NCBI GenBank assembly: GCA_000752215.1
Contig: CCFG01000004.1
Location: 1 to 64,000 of the forward strand
DNA: 64,000 nt
Reading direction: 5' to 3'
DNA from: a bacterium MS4
GTDB taxonomy: Bacteria > Bacillota > Clostridia > Oscillospirales > Acutalibacteraceae
The position numbers and the translations under genes are program-made. Below are positions 24,435-33,403 of this stretch, one piece after another. The number at the start of each line of letters is the position of its first letter. Position 1 is the first letter of the stretch. The notes under the pieces were generated by a model, which worked only from the letters and a program-made list of their open reading frames with translations, was not told the origin of the DNA and did no database searches.

Positions 24435-24621
24435 CCCGATAATCAAATTTGCGGTGTATTTGGTTTTTATATCTATATTCAAGCATTTAAAATAGTATAT
24501 ATTGACCATTTTATTCTAGTTTCCGTAATTTTCCTCGTTTTTTCATTATTGATTTTTTACATAAAATCATCTTATTATTTGTCCTATTTGCATGATTCAA
24601 CATATTTTCGAAAGCTTTCTA

Positions 24622-24672
24622 TTGCAAATCGAATAGGTAGATGTTATAATCCAAATGTAATCAAACGTTTGA
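24622..24672 (+). promoter_or_regulatory. Rightward promoter of ABC transporter arm with operator
   Basis: TTGCAA (24622-24627), 17-bp spacer, TATAAT (24645-24650), identical boxes to the leftward promoter. TCAAACGTTTGA (24661-24672) is a perfect 12-bp palindrome at about +5 to +16, a likely DeoR operator. Confidence 0.75.
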
Positions 24673-24753
24673 ATGTGTGTGTTTTGAGGAATCGAGATTT
24701 TTGAGCGCCAAAGAGATTCCCACCATCTATCACATGTAAAGGGGGAGCCCAAA

Positions 24754-26259
24754 ATGGAAGAATACAGGCTGGAGATCAAACACCTGCATAAAAGATTCAC
24801 GGGCGTCTATGCCATAAAAGATGTGAGTTTCCAGGTGAAACCCGGGGAAGTTCACGCCATTGTTGGAGAAAACGGAGCGGGGAAATCCACTCTGATGAAA
24901 ATGATTAACGGGGAGCTGACCCCAAACGAGGGCGAAATCCTGCACAACGGGCAGCCGAGCACCCCGCACAGCGTAGCGGAGGCAAAAAAGCTGGGGATCG
25001 CCATGATTCATCAGGAGCTGTCCTCCCTTTCCAATATGACCATTGCGGAAAACCTGTTTCTGGGTCATGAAGAATGCTTCGGCAAGTCTTCCTTTGTAAA
25101 GAAAAGGCAAATGAACGAAAAGGCCCGCCAGATTCTGAAAGAGTACGACATGTCTCTGGACCCCAATACCCTGGTGGAAAGCCTGAGCGTGGCGCAGACA
25201 CAGATGATCGAAATCATCAAGGCGGTCCGCGCAAACGCCGACATCGTCATCATGGACGAGCCGACCTCCTCGCTTTCCAGCAAGGAAGCGGAAAAGCTTT
25301 TCCAGATTATCCGGGATCTCAGCAGCAAAAATGTCTCCATTATTTATATATCACACCGTCTGGAGGAAATCCTCGACATTGCCGATTCCATCACCGTGCT
25401 GCGGGACGGCCAGTATATTGAAACGGTGGACGCCAGCACGGTTTCACAGGAAAGACTTGTGGAGCTGATGGTCGGCAGAACGCTGGACAACATCTATCCG
25501 AAGGAAGACGCCCCCATTGCGGACGTCGCGCTGGAAGTCAGGAACCTGAGCCGGAAAGGCGTGTTCGACGATGTGTCCTTTCAGGTTCACAAAGGAGAAA
25601 TCCTTGGGATATCGGGCCTGATGGGCGCGGGCCGCAGTGAAATAGCCCGTGCGATTTTCGGCATTGACAAGCTGGACGGCGGTTCCGTCCTGATCGGCGG
25701 AAAAGAGATCAGAATCAAATCCCCGATCGATGCGATCAAAAACAAGCTGGCCATGGTCAGCGAGGACAGAAAGCTATACGGTCTTGTGCTCTGCCGTTCC
25801 ATTAAGGAAAACATTTCGCTCCCGAACCTGTGGAACCTGTTCAAGGGACTGTTCATCCGCTCGGGTAAAGAGGTGCAGGAAGTCGAAGAGCTGAAAAAAG
25901 TGCTGGGAATCAAATGCTTCAGCATCAACGTAAACACCGAAACGCTCAGCGGCGGCAACCAGCAGAAGGTCGTCCTTGCAAAATGGCTGCTTTCCAAACC
26001 CGAAATCCTGATTTTGGACGAGCCGACACGAGGGATCGACGTGGGGTCCAAATTTGAAATTTACAAGCTGATGTCGCGGCTTGCAAAAGAAGGAATGGCG
26101 ATTGTCATGATTTCGTCGGAGCTTCCTGAAATTATCGGAATGAGCGACAGGGTGCTGGTGGTCTCTCACGGGAAAATCTCCGGGGAATTCCTTCGCAACG
26201 ACATTACAAGCGGCAATGTAACGCAAAAAGAATTGCTGCAAAGCGCTTTGAAAATATAA
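24754..26259 (+). CDS. Sugar ABC transporter ATPase (RbsA-like, two nucleotide domains)
   Basis: 501 residues: two fused ATPase domains driving sugar import. First domain Walker A GENGAGKST, Walker B VIMDEPTSSLSS. The signature there (ESLSVAQTQ) is degenerate, as usual for this family. The second domain has GLMGAGRSE in place of Walker A, signature LSGGNQQK and Walker B LILDEPTRGID. First gene of an ABC-permease-binding protein operon; family CUT2 (ribose/galactose type). Substrate unknown. Confidence 0.94.
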   Translation: MEEYRLEIKHLHKRFTGVYAIKDVSFQVKPGEVHAIVGENGAGKSTLMKMINGELTPNEGEILHNGQPSTPHSVAEAKKLGIAMIHQELSSLSNMTIAENLFLGHEECFGKSSFVKKRQMNEKARQILKEYDMSLDPNTLVESLSVAQTQMIEIIKAVRANADIVIMDEPTSSLSSKEAEKLFQIIRDLSSKNVSIIYISHRLEEILDIADSITVLRDGQYIETVDASTVSQERLVELMVGRTLDNIYPKEDAPIADVALEVRNLSRKGVFDDVSFQVHKGEILGISGLMGAGRSEIARAIFGIDKLDGGSVLIGGKEIRIKSPIDAIKNKLAMVSEDRKLYGLVLCRSIKENISLPNLWNLFKGLFIRSGKEVQEVEELKKVLGIKCFSINVNTETLSGGNQQKVVLAKWLLSKPEILILDEPTRGIDVGSKFEIYKLMSRLAKEGMAIVMISSELPEIIGMSDRVLVVSHGKISGEFLRNDITSGNVTQKELLQSALKI

Positions 26260-26275
26260 ATTTGGAGGTAATAAC

Positions 26276-27214
26276 ATGGAGTCCCGAAAAATTGACACGA
26301 TGGGTTTGGTAAAAAAATACGGCATCTTTATCGTATTAGTGACATTGTGGGTTGTTTTCAGTCTTTCCTCTTCGACTTTCAGAACTGCGGACAACTTCTC
26401 CAATATTCTCAGACAGGTTTCCACCAACGGCATTATCGCGGTCGGTATGACCTTCATCATTATGGTGGGCGGGATCGATCTTTCCGTCGGTTCTCTGGTC
26501 GCTGTCGCCGGCGTCATCGGCGGCAGCATTCTGGTGGCCAATCCGGCCAACACCGTGCTTGCGGTGATTGCTTCCGTTGCCGTCTGCTGCCTGTTCGGCG
26601 TGATGAACGGATTTTTTGTCGCCAAAGGAAAAGTCCCCGCGTTTATCGTGACCCTGGCCACGATGACGATGGCCAGAGGGTTTGCGTACGTATATTCCAA
26701 CGGAAAGCCCTACACCCTGAAATCCCCTGATTTTAATCTGATCGGCAAGGGAAACACCCCGATCATTATCTTTATCGTCATTGTCATTCTCGCTCATATC
26801 CTGCTTTCCCAGACAAAATTCGGCAGATATGTCTACGCAACCGGCGGCAATGAAGATGCGGCGTCCGCCTCGGGCGTCAATGTAAAATCCATCCTGATGC
26901 GCGTCTACATTTTATCCGGCGTACTCACGGGGATCGCCGGCGTCATACTCGCCGCAAGAACCAATTCCGGCCAGCCCGCTGTGGGTCAGGGCTACGAGCT
27001 GGACGCGATCGCGGCCGTTGTTATCGGCGGAACCAGCATGACGGGCGGAAGCGGAACCATACTGGGTACGCTGGTGGGCGTCCTGATTATAGGGACTCTG
27101 AACAACGGCCTGAACCTGATGGACGTTTCCTCCTATTATCAGATGATCGTGAAGGGCATTATCATCCTCGGCGCTGTTTTCTTTGATTTGAAATCAAAAA
27201 AAGCGGCAAAATAA
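26276..27214 (+). CDS. Sugar ABC transporter permease (RbsC-like)
   Basis: 312 residues with about 8-10 hydrophobic helices. Family block MTFIIMVGGIDLSVGSLVAV near residues 60-80 and VVIGGTSMTGGSGTILGTL in the C-terminal half are typical of CUT2 permeases. Ribosome site GGAGG; starts 16 bp after the ATPase stop. Confidence 0.94.
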   Translation: MESRKIDTMGLVKKYGIFIVLVTLWVVFSLSSSTFRTADNFSNILRQVSTNGIIAVGMTFIIMVGGIDLSVGSLVAVAGVIGGSILVANPANTVLAVIASVAVCCLFGVMNGFFVAKGKVPAFIVTLATMTMARGFAYVYSNGKPYTLKSPDFNLIGKGNTPIIIFIVIVILAHILLSQTKFGRYVYATGGNEDAASASGVNVKSILMRVYILSGVLTGIAGVILAARTNSGQPAVGQGYELDAIAAVVIGGTSMTGGSGTILGTLVGVLIIGTLNNGLNLMDVSSYYQMIVKGIIILGAVFFDLKSKKAAK

Positions 27215-27277
27215 CCACAGGGTTTCTTGTCAGATACAGCAGTCATCTGCTGTAGTAAATAAAAAGGAGTTATTGAA

Positions 27278-28264
27278 ATGAAAAGAATCAGAAAAATTTT
27301 AGCAGCATTACTGGCACTTTCCATCTGCGTTGCTGTAACCGCATGTTCCTCGCAGACAGCTACATCCAGTGCTACTGCATCTACAGCGGCAGAAAGCACC
27401 ACCAGCAAATCCGGCACATATAAAATCGGCGTATTGATGAAAACCATGTCCGACACTTATTCCAATAAGCTGGGCGAAGCAATTAAAGCTTATGCCGCAA
27501 AGACCTATCCCGACGTCGAGCTCTACCTGGTAGACGCCCAGGCCGACATCAACAAGCAGATCGCACAGGCCGAAGACCTGATCGCAAAAAAGGTGAATGT
27601 CATCGTTCTGAACGCTCAGGACGCCGACGGCTCCGCCCAGGTGCTCACGCTTGCAAAAGACGCGAACATCCCCGTAGTAGAAGTCAACACCCGCACGACC
27701 TCCGAGGACTTTACCGCTTATGTCGGTTCCAACGATGAGGAAGCCGGCCAGATCATGGGCAAATTCGTTTTGGAAAAACTCGGCAATAAGGGCGACGTCG
27801 CTCTTCTGGAAGGCAACATGGGCCAGAGCGCTCAGCTTCTGAGACGCAAAGGACTGGACAGCACCATTCTGGCAAACAAAGACATCAAACTGGTTGCGGA
27901 GCTTTCCGCCGACTGGGCAAGAGACAAGGCCATGTCCACAACGGAAGACTGGCTCGGAAAATACAAGGACCTGAAAGCAATCCTCTGTGAAAACGACGAC
28001 ATGGCAATGGGCGCTCTGGAAGCCGCTGAAGCCGCAGGACGCAAAGACCTCGTTATTGTCGGCGTCGACGCCATCCCCGATGCCCTTCAGGCCGTTTCCG
28101 ACGGCAGGCTGACCGGAACTGTTCTGCAGGACGCTGCGGGCCAGGCGAGCAAATCCATGGATGTCGCTTACAAAGTAGCCAAGGGCGAAACCGTTGAAAA
28201 AGAAAACATCGTTCCCTTCCAGCTGATTACAAAAGACAACGTAGCGAATTATCTCGGCAAATAA
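27278..28264 (+). CDS. Sugar-binding lipoprotein (RbsB-like)
   Basis: 328 residues. Lipoprotein signal with lipobox VTAC (cleaved before Cys near residue 24), a Ser/Thr/Ala linker, then a periplasmic-binding-protein fold (IGVLMKTMSDTYSNKLGEAI, NDDMAMGALEAAEAAGRKDL). It captures the sugar outside the cell and hands it to the permease. AAAGGAG ribosome site. A hairpin follows the gene, consistent with higher expression of the binding protein than of the downstream enzymes. Confidence 0.94.
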   Translation: MKRIRKILAALLALSICVAVTACSSQTATSSATASTAAESTTSKSGTYKIGVLMKTMSDTYSNKLGEAIKAYAAKTYPDVELYLVDAQADINKQIAQAEDLIAKKVNVIVLNAQDADGSAQVLTLAKDANIPVVEVNTRTTSEDFTAYVGSNDEEAGQIMGKFVLEKLGNKGDVALLEGNMGQSAQLLRRKGLDSTILANKDIKLVAELSADWARDKAMSTTEDWLGKYKDLKAILCENDDMAMGALEAAEAAGRKDLVIVGVDAIPDALQAVSDGRLTGTVLQDAAGQASKSMDVAYKVAKGETVEKENIVPFQLITKDNVANYLGK

Positions 28265-28280
28265 TAGAATCCATTCGGAA

Positions 28281-28312
28281 AGAAGGGCATGGTTCAGTAC
28301 CGTGCCCTTCTC
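28281..28312 (+). other. Intra-operon hairpin after the binding-protein gene
   Basis: Stem AGAAGGGCA/TGCCCTTCT with a ~13-base loop and weak T-run. Probably partial terminator or 3' stabiliser, common after binding-protein genes of ABC operons. Confidence 0.65.
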
Positions 28313-28338
28313 CATTTTAAAGGAAGAAGGAGGCTGCA

Positions 28339-29172
28339 ATGGTCGGAGACCTACATACCCACAGCAGAAAGTCGGACGGCTCCATGTACGCTGCGGACAT
28401 CGTCGCTTACGCGAAGCGGGTCCATCTGGATTATCTGGCGCTGACCGACCACGACACCATGGCCGGCGTGCCGCTCGCGGAAGAAGCGGGAAAAGAGCTC
28501 GGCGTCTGCATCATCCCCGGTGTGGAAATATCCACAAAGGACTATCAGCGCGGCCTGCCGGTGCATATGCTCTGCTATTTTCCGAAGGACACGGAAACCC
28601 TGCAGAAGGAGCTGAATAAAACACTCCTGAGCCGGGCCAAAACCAAAAAACAGATGATCGAAAAAATCAGGAAGATTTATCCGGTCCCCTGGGAATATAT
28701 TGAGCGCTTCAGCCGGGAAAGCGAATCGATCTATGAGTCCCATATCATGCAGGCGCTTGCCGACCACGGCTACACCAACACGGTCATCGGCAGCCTGAAG
28801 GACGATCTCATCTCCAAAGGCGGTTCCTGCTATGTTCCGAACGCCTACCCCGACACCCGCGAGGTACTCCGGCTGATTCACGACGTGGGCGGGCTCGCGG
28901 TGGTGGCGCACCCGGGGCAGTTCCATTCGATTCCCCTGTGTGCGGAGCTTGCGGAGAAAAAGCAGATTGTGGGAATCGAATACGCTCACCCGCGCAATAC
29001 GGAAGAGGTAAGGGCATCCATTCAAAGCATCTGCACAAAATACGGTTTAATCATGACCGGCGGATCGGATTTTCACGGTCAGTTCGCAAAATCACCCCAT
29101 CCCCTGGGTTCCTTTGTCACGCAGGAGCCCGCCATTCAAAAGCTGATCAGGCTTTCCAAAAAGCCCACGTAA
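28339..29172 (+). CDS. PHP-domain phosphoesterase (TrpH/YciV-like)
   Basis: 277 residues. Polymerase-and-histidinol-phosphatase fold with the metal motifs DLHTHSRKSDGSM (residues 4-16), LTDHDTMAG, the Glu of IIPGVEIST, a late VVAHPGQFH and GGSDFHG near the end. Known relatives hydrolyse 3'-phosphates of nucleoside bisphosphates or short oligonucleotides. Placed directly behind a sugar importer and before an epimerase, it more likely acts on a phosphorylated or cyclic sugar intermediate here. Ribosome site AGAAGGAGG. The function in the pathway is inferred only from position. Confidence 0.85.
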   Translation: MVGDLHTHSRKSDGSMYAADIVAYAKRVHLDYLALTDHDTMAGVPLAEEAGKELGVCIIPGVEISTKDYQRGLPVHMLCYFPKDTETLQKELNKTLLSRAKTKKQMIEKIRKIYPVPWEYIERFSRESESIYESHIMQALADHGYTNTVIGSLKDDLISKGGSCYVPNAYPDTREVLRLIHDVGGLAVVAHPGQFHSIPLCAELAEKKQIVGIEYAHPRNTEEVRASIQSICTKYGLIMTGGSDFHGQFAKSPHPLGSFVTQEPAIQKLIRLSKKPT

Positions 29173-29196
29173 GTCATCTTCTCAGGAGGAGCTGTA

Positions 29197-29847
29197 ATGA
29201 AGAAATTAATTTGTCCGTCCATGATGTGCGCCGAGTACGACACTCTGGGGCAGGAAACCCGAAATCTGGACGCAGCGGGGGCGGATATTTTCCATATTGA
29301 TATCATGGACGGCAGCTTTGTACCGAATTTCGGCATGGGCATACAGGATATGGCCTGCATCCGGAAAAACACGGAAAAGCCTCTGGACGTCCATCTCATG
29401 ATCGACGCCCCCGGCAATTACCTGGGTTTGTTTGTAAATCTGGGCGCCGATATCATCCATATCCATCCCGAAGCGGACCGGCACCCCGCCAGAACGCTGG
29501 CCAAAATCAGGGCTCTCGGCAAAGCCGCCGGCATCGCCGTCAATCCGGGGACCTCTATCGAGACCGTACAGGAGCTTTTTCCCCTCGTGGACTATGTGAC
29601 GGTCATGACCGTGAATCCGGGCTTTTCCGGCCAAAAGTACCTGGATTTTGTCGACGACAAAATCAGAAGGCTCACCGGCTTCCAGTCAAAATACGCCTTC
29701 GGGATTCTGGTGGACGGAGCCGTCTCCCCGCAAAAAATAGCAAAGCTGAGCAAGGCGGGCGTCGAAGGATTTGTTCTGGGCACCTCCGCATTGTTCGGCA
29801 AACAGGAAGAATACCGGACGATCATCAGCAGGCTGAAAGATTGCTGA
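29197..29847 (+). CDS. Ribulose-phosphate 3-epimerase family protein
   Basis: 216 residues, TIM-barrel. Conserved CPSMMCAEYD, FHIDIMDGSFVPNFGMG (catalytic Asp and metal His), DVHLMIDAP, VMTVNPGFSGQKY and LVDGAVSP. It inverts carbon 3 of a ketose phosphate (ribulose/xylulose-5-P or a hexulose-6-P). Last gene of the ABC operon, 24 bp after the PHP gene. It differs from the AlsE of the allose operon at 34353, so two specialised epimerases sit 5 kb apart. Confidence 0.88.
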   Translation: MKKLICPSMMCAEYDTLGQETRNLDAAGADIFHIDIMDGSFVPNFGMGIQDMACIRKNTEKPLDVHLMIDAPGNYLGLFVNLGADIIHIHPEADRHPARTLAKIRALGKAAGIAVNPGTSIETVQELFPLVDYVTVMTVNPGFSGQKYLDFVDDKIRRLTGFQSKYAFGILVDGAVSPQKIAKLSKAGVEGFVLGTSALFGKQEEYRTIISRLKDC

Positions 29848-29862
29848 CCCTGTTATACAAGC

Positions 29863-29904
29863 AGACCCCCTGCGGAAGCCTGTTCCGCAGGGGGTCTTTC
29901 TGCC
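29863..29904 (+). terminator. Terminator of the ABC-PHP-epimerase operon
   Basis: Strong stem AGACCCCCTGCGGA/TCCGCAGGGGGTCT followed by a T-rich tract. Confidence 0.88.
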
Positions 29905-30058
29905 TGTTTTTTCCATGGATAATCTTTCTGCTCCGGCAGGGATTTGTTTACGCAATTTGCCTTGACAGCCCGCCTTCCGCCCTTTATAGTGGATATCACA
30001 GAGATTACTGAAACGTCCGGTATCGTCGGCCCGAAAGCCGCAAAAGGAGAGATTTTTT

Positions 30059-30790
30059 ATGAAAATCACGGTCATACACGGCAGCCCCAGAAAAGGCAAC
30101 AGCTACACGGCTACGCAGAAATTCTTACAGGCGATGAAAGAGCATGGAGAAATCGACGTACGGGAATTTTTTCTGCCAAAGGATCTGCCCGACTTCTGCA
30201 AGGGCTGCTACAACTGCTTTCTGAGGGATGAACTGACCTGTCCGCACGCCGGGTACGTGCAGCCGATTCTTCAGGCGATGCTGGAAGCCGACGGCCTTGT
30301 TTTCAATTCGCCCGTCTATGTGCTCTCCCTGAGCGGCGCCATGAAGTCCTTTCTCGACCATTTCGGCTTTATCTTCCTGCCGCACCGTCCCCGTCCGGAA
30401 ATGTTCCACAAGAAGGCGTTTATTTTATCCACGACCGCGGGCGCTGGAACGCGTTCCGCCATGGGCGTGATTGCGAAGAGCCTGAAAGACTGGGGCGTTA
30501 ACCGGGTGTATCAGAGGGGCTTTTCCATGTACAGCCTGAGCTGGGACGAAATGCCGGCGAAAAGGCGGCAAAAATTTGAAAACCGGCTGCGCGCGGACGC
30601 GGACAGGTTCTACAAGGCTGTTGCCGGAAAAAGGGACAGACCGCCCTATCTGCAGACCCGGTTTCTATATTTTATCAGCAAACAGCTGCAGAAAGGCCGC
30701 GAGGGTAACCAGCTGGACAAACGCTACTGGAAGGAACACGGATGGTTGGACGGCGCTTCTCCGTTTCATTTCGATAAACCGGCCGATTAG
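30059..30790 (+). CDS. Flavodoxin-like NAD(P)H-dependent FMN reductase family protein
   Basis: 243 residues. N-terminal flavodoxin fold with VIHGSPRKGNSYTATQKFLQ for FMN phosphate binding, KGCYNCF (two Cys, as in iron-sulfur flavoproteins) and FNSPVYVLSLSGAMKSFLDH for the flavin ring. The C-terminal ~70 residues are a basic extension without a recognised domain. Likely a quinone, azo- or iron-sulfur-linked reductase. AAAGGAG ribosome site, monocistronic or followed by gtrA. Confidence 0.85.
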   Translation: MKITVIHGSPRKGNSYTATQKFLQAMKEHGEIDVREFFLPKDLPDFCKGCYNCFLRDELTCPHAGYVQPILQAMLEADGLVFNSPVYVLSLSGAMKSFLDHFGFIFLPHRPRPEMFHKKAFILSTTAGAGTRSAMGVIAKSLKDWGVNRVYQRGFSMYSLSWDEMPAKRRQKFENRLRADADRFYKAVAGKRDRPPYLQTRFLYFISKQLQKGREGNQLDKRYWKEHGWLDGASPFHFDKPAD

Positions 30791-30838
30791 TACTTGAAAG
30801 CCGGGCCGTTCAATGGTAAACTATAGAAATACTCAGTA

Positions 30839-31282
30839 ATGGCGGTGATACCTTTGGATAAGCTGAAAAAGCTGTGGCGCTTTCTGACGACGCCCGAAAT
30901 GATCTCCTACATTATTTTCGGCGTTCTTACCACGGCCGTCAATGTAGTGAGCTACGGTCTTCTGCGCCCGGTCATTCACTGGAACGCACAGTGGGACGTG
31001 CTGACGGCAAATACGATCGCCTGGATTCTTTCCGTGGCCTTTGCGTTTATCACCAACAAGCTCTTTGTATTCCGCAGCAAAAGCTTCGCGGCAAAGCTGT
31101 TCTGGAGGGAGCTTTCCACCTTCGTAGGCGCCCGCCTTCTGTCGCTCGGCGTGGATTCGCTGGGGATGCTGCTCATGGTGAACATGCTGGCCTGGAACGA
31201 CTGGCTGGCAAAGATCATTATGAACGTCATCGTGGTAATTATGAATTATGTACTGAGCAAGATGATTATCTTTAAAAAATAA
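30839..31282 (+). CDS. GtrA-like membrane protein
   Basis: 147 residues with four hydrophobic helices (MISYIIFGVLTTAVNVVSYG, LTANTIAWILSVAFAFITNK, a third around LSLGVDSLGMLLMVNMLAW and WLAKIIMNVIVVIMNYVLSK). GtrA proteins are proposed flippases for undecaprenyl-linked sugars or adapters in polysaccharide modification. ATG 30839 lacks a clear ribosome site; a TTG at 30854 behind GGCGGTGAT is an alternative. 48 bp after the reductase gene, 41 bp before glyQS. Confidence 0.88.
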   Translation: MAVIPLDKLKKLWRFLTTPEMISYIIFGVLTTAVNVVSYGLLRPVIHWNAQWDVLTANTIAWILSVAFAFITNKLFVFRSKSFAAKLFWRELSTFVGARLLSLGVDSLGMLLMVNMLAWNDWLAKIIMNVIVVIMNYVLSKMIIFKK

Positions 31283-31323
31283 TGGAGCGCAGCCAGCGCC
31301 CCTGATTATGGAGGAAGTTAAAC

Positions 31324-32697
31324 ATGTTGGCAACTGAAAAAACAATGGACAAAATTGTCGCTCTGTGCAAAAACCGCGGGTTTGTTTACTCCGGCAGCGA
31401 AATCTACGGCGGCCTGTCGAACACCTGGGATTACGGTCCGCTGGGCGTTGAATTCAAGAACAACGTCAAACGCGCGTGGCTGAAAAAATTCGTACAGGAA
31501 AGCCGGTACAACGTAGGGCTGGACACCGCGATCCTGATGAATCCGCAGGTCTGGGTGGCCTCCGGCCATGTGGGCGGCTTTTCCGACCCGCTGATGGACT
31601 GCCGTGACTGCAAAACCCGCCACCGCGCAGACAAGCTGATCGAGGACGCCGGCGGCGACCCCAACGGCATGACCTTTGACCAGATGAGCGACTACATCAA
31701 AAACAACAACATCAAATGCCCGGAATGCGGCTCTTCCAACTTCACCGACATCCGCAAGTTCAACCTGATGTTCAAAACCTTTCAGGGGGTAACGGAGGAC
31801 GCCAAAAACGAAATCTTCCTCCGGCCGGAAACCGCGCAGGGCATTTTTGTCAACTTTGCCAACATTCAGCGCACCACCCGCCGCAAGGTCCCCTTCGGCG
31901 TCGCACAGATCGGCAAAAGCTTCCGCAACGAGATCACGCCGGGCAACTTTACGTTCCGCACGCGTGAATTCGAGCAGATGGAACTTGAATTCTTCTGCAA
32001 GCCGGACACCGACCTCGACTGGTTCTACTACTGGAAGGATTACTGCAAAAAGTGGCTGCTCAATCTGGGCATGACGGAAGAGAACATGCGGCTGCGCGAC
32101 CACGAGCAGGAGGAGCTGTCCTTCTACTCCAAGGCGACCACCGACATTGAATACCTGTTCCCGTTCGGCTGGGGCGAGCTCTGGGGCATTGCCGACCGCA
32201 CCAATTACGACCTGACGCAGCACCAGAACCATTCCGGCAAGAGCCTTGAGTACTTTGACCCGGAGACAAACGAGCGGTATGTCCCGTACGTTGTCGAGCC
32301 CTCCCTCGGTGCCGACCGCGTTGCGCTCGCCTTCCTGTGCGACGCCTACGACGAGGAAAAGCTGGATGAAAAGGACACCAGAGTCGTCATGCGGCTGCAT
32401 CCCGCGCTGGCTCCCTATAAGGCCGCCATTCTTCCGCTTTCCAAAAAGCTGAACGAAAAGGCGCAGGAAATCAGCATAACCCTTTCCAAGCACTTCATGG
32501 TGGACTACGACGACTCCGGCTCCATCGGCAAGCGTTACCGCCGCCAGGACGAAATCGGCACCCCGTTCTGCATCACCTACGATTTCGACAGCGAAACGGA
32601 CGGCTGCGTGACCGTGCGCGACCGCGACACCATGCAGCAGGAGCGCATCGCCATTTCCGAGCTGGTCAACTATATCAGCAAAAAAATCGAATTCTAA
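31324..32697 (+). CDS. glyQS: Glycyl-tRNA synthetase, single-chain type
   Basis: 457 residues, alpha2-type class II synthetase that loads tRNA-Gly. N-terminal [20 protein letters not shown] and [14 protein letters not shown] are diagnostic, [15 protein letters not shown] and [11 protein letters not shown] mark the zinc-like insertion, motif 2 is [20 protein letters not shown], motif 3 is near [15 protein letters not shown], and an anticodon-binding domain fills the last ~110 residues. GGAGG ribosome site. There is no T-box in the 41-bp gap before it. Confidence 0.97.
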   Translation: MLATEKTMDKIVALCKNRGFVYSGSEIYGGLSNTWDYGPLGVEFKNNVKRAWLKKFVQESRYNVGLDTAILMNPQVWVASGHVGGFSDPLMDCRDCKTRHRADKLIEDAGGDPNGMTFDQMSDYIKNNNIKCPECGSSNFTDIRKFNLMFKTFQGVTEDAKNEIFLRPETAQGIFVNFANIQRTTRRKVPFGVAQIGKSFRNEITPGNFTFRTREFEQMELEFFCKPDTDLDWFYYWKDYCKKWLLNLGMTEENMRLRDHEQEELSFYSKATTDIEYLFPFGWGELWGIADRTNYDLTQHQNHSGKSLEYFDPETNERYVPYVVEPSLGADRVALAFLCDAYDEEKLDEKDTRVVMRLHPALAPYKAAILPLSKKLNEKAQEISITLSKHFMVDYDDSGSIGKRYRRQDEIGTPFCITYDFDSETDGCVTVRDRDTMQQERIAISELVNYISKKIEF

Positions 32698-32725
32698 ATA
32701 ATAGACATCCGTAATATTAAAAAAT

Positions 32726-32782
32726 CAGCGACAGAGGACCGTCCCTTCCGAATGGAAAAACGGTTTTCTGTCGCTGTTTGTT
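32726..32782 (+). terminator. Terminator of glyQS
   Basis: CAGCGACAGA/TCTGTCGCTG stem with inner GACCGT pairs, followed by TTTGTTT. Confidence 0.75.
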
Positions 32783-32820
32783 TCTATGGACCGTTCCGTA
32801 CCCCGCGTTTAGGTTATCGC

Positions 32821-33288
32821 CTATTTTTCCTTCGCAACCGCTAAAGAACCGGTATTTTCAATTTCTGATATCATGTCAATGCGAAGCTGATGACGGCCGC
32901 CCTCATATTTCGCGGCGAGCCATTCGTCCACAATCATTTTCGCCGTTTCAATACCGATCACACGGGCGCCGAATGCGATGATATTGGAATTGTTGTGCTG
33001 CTTAGAAAGCCTTGCCGTATAAGGCTCGCTGCAGACGCAGGCGCGGATTCCCTTCACCTTATTCGCCGCAAGTGAAATACCGACACCGGTACCGCAGATC
33101 AGAACACCGCCATCCACTTCACCGGACGCCACCAGTTTTCCCACTTTATACCCGCTGATCGGATAATGGAAACGATCGGTACTGTCTGTTCCGACATCGA
33201 TCACTTCCATTCCCTTTTGCTCCAGATAAGCTTTGATCTCCTTTTTCATTTCCACAGCTACATGGTCGTTACCAATTGCCAATTTCAT
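32821..33288 (-). CDS. rpiB: RpiB family isomerase (ribose/allose-6-phosphate isomerase)
   Basis: 155 residues from the ATG at 33288 (GGAAAGGAAAG ribosome site). RpiB motifs: IGNDHVAVEMKKEI at the N-terminus, DGGVLICGTGVGISLAANK with the active Cys, CVCSEPYTARLSKQHNNSN and GARVIGIETAKMIVDEWL. RpiB isomerises ribose-5-P and also allose-6-P to allulose-6-P (AlsI). As last gene of the als operon, allose-6-phosphate is its expected substrate here. Confidence 0.92.
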   Translation of the reverse strand: MKLAIGNDHVAVEMKKEIKAYLEQKGMEVIDVGTDSTDRFHYPISGYKVGKLVASGEVDGGVLICGTGVGISLAANKVKGIRACVCSEPYTARLSKQHNNSNIIAFGARVIGIETAKMIVDEWLAAKYEGGRHQLRIDMISEIENTGSLAVAKEK

Positions 33289-33403
33289 ATAAATTCTTTC
33301 CTTTCCACCACCACAGTTTAGTTCCCACAAAAAGAAAACCTGTATTTCCCAGCGCAGACTGCCAAACGAACCCCTGTTCCTGAAAGGGCACACTGCCGAC
33401 CGC

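Larger units (their letters stand above)
24343..24753. other. AT-rich divergent regulatory region
   Basis: 411 bp without a gene, far richer in A+T than the flanks. It holds both divergent promoters and the operator candidates listed separately. Two ORFs across it have no ribosome site and cross the promoters. Confidence 0.7.

Noticed and set aside
24390-24704. 104-codon ORF in the divergent region
   Set aside because: It runs through both promoters and the operator, begins without a ribosome site and is encoded by very AT-rich DNA.
31283-31323. T-box riboswitch before glyQS
   Set aside because: Only 41 bp separate gtrA and glyQS, too short for a T-box, and no specifier stem or T-box sequence is visible.
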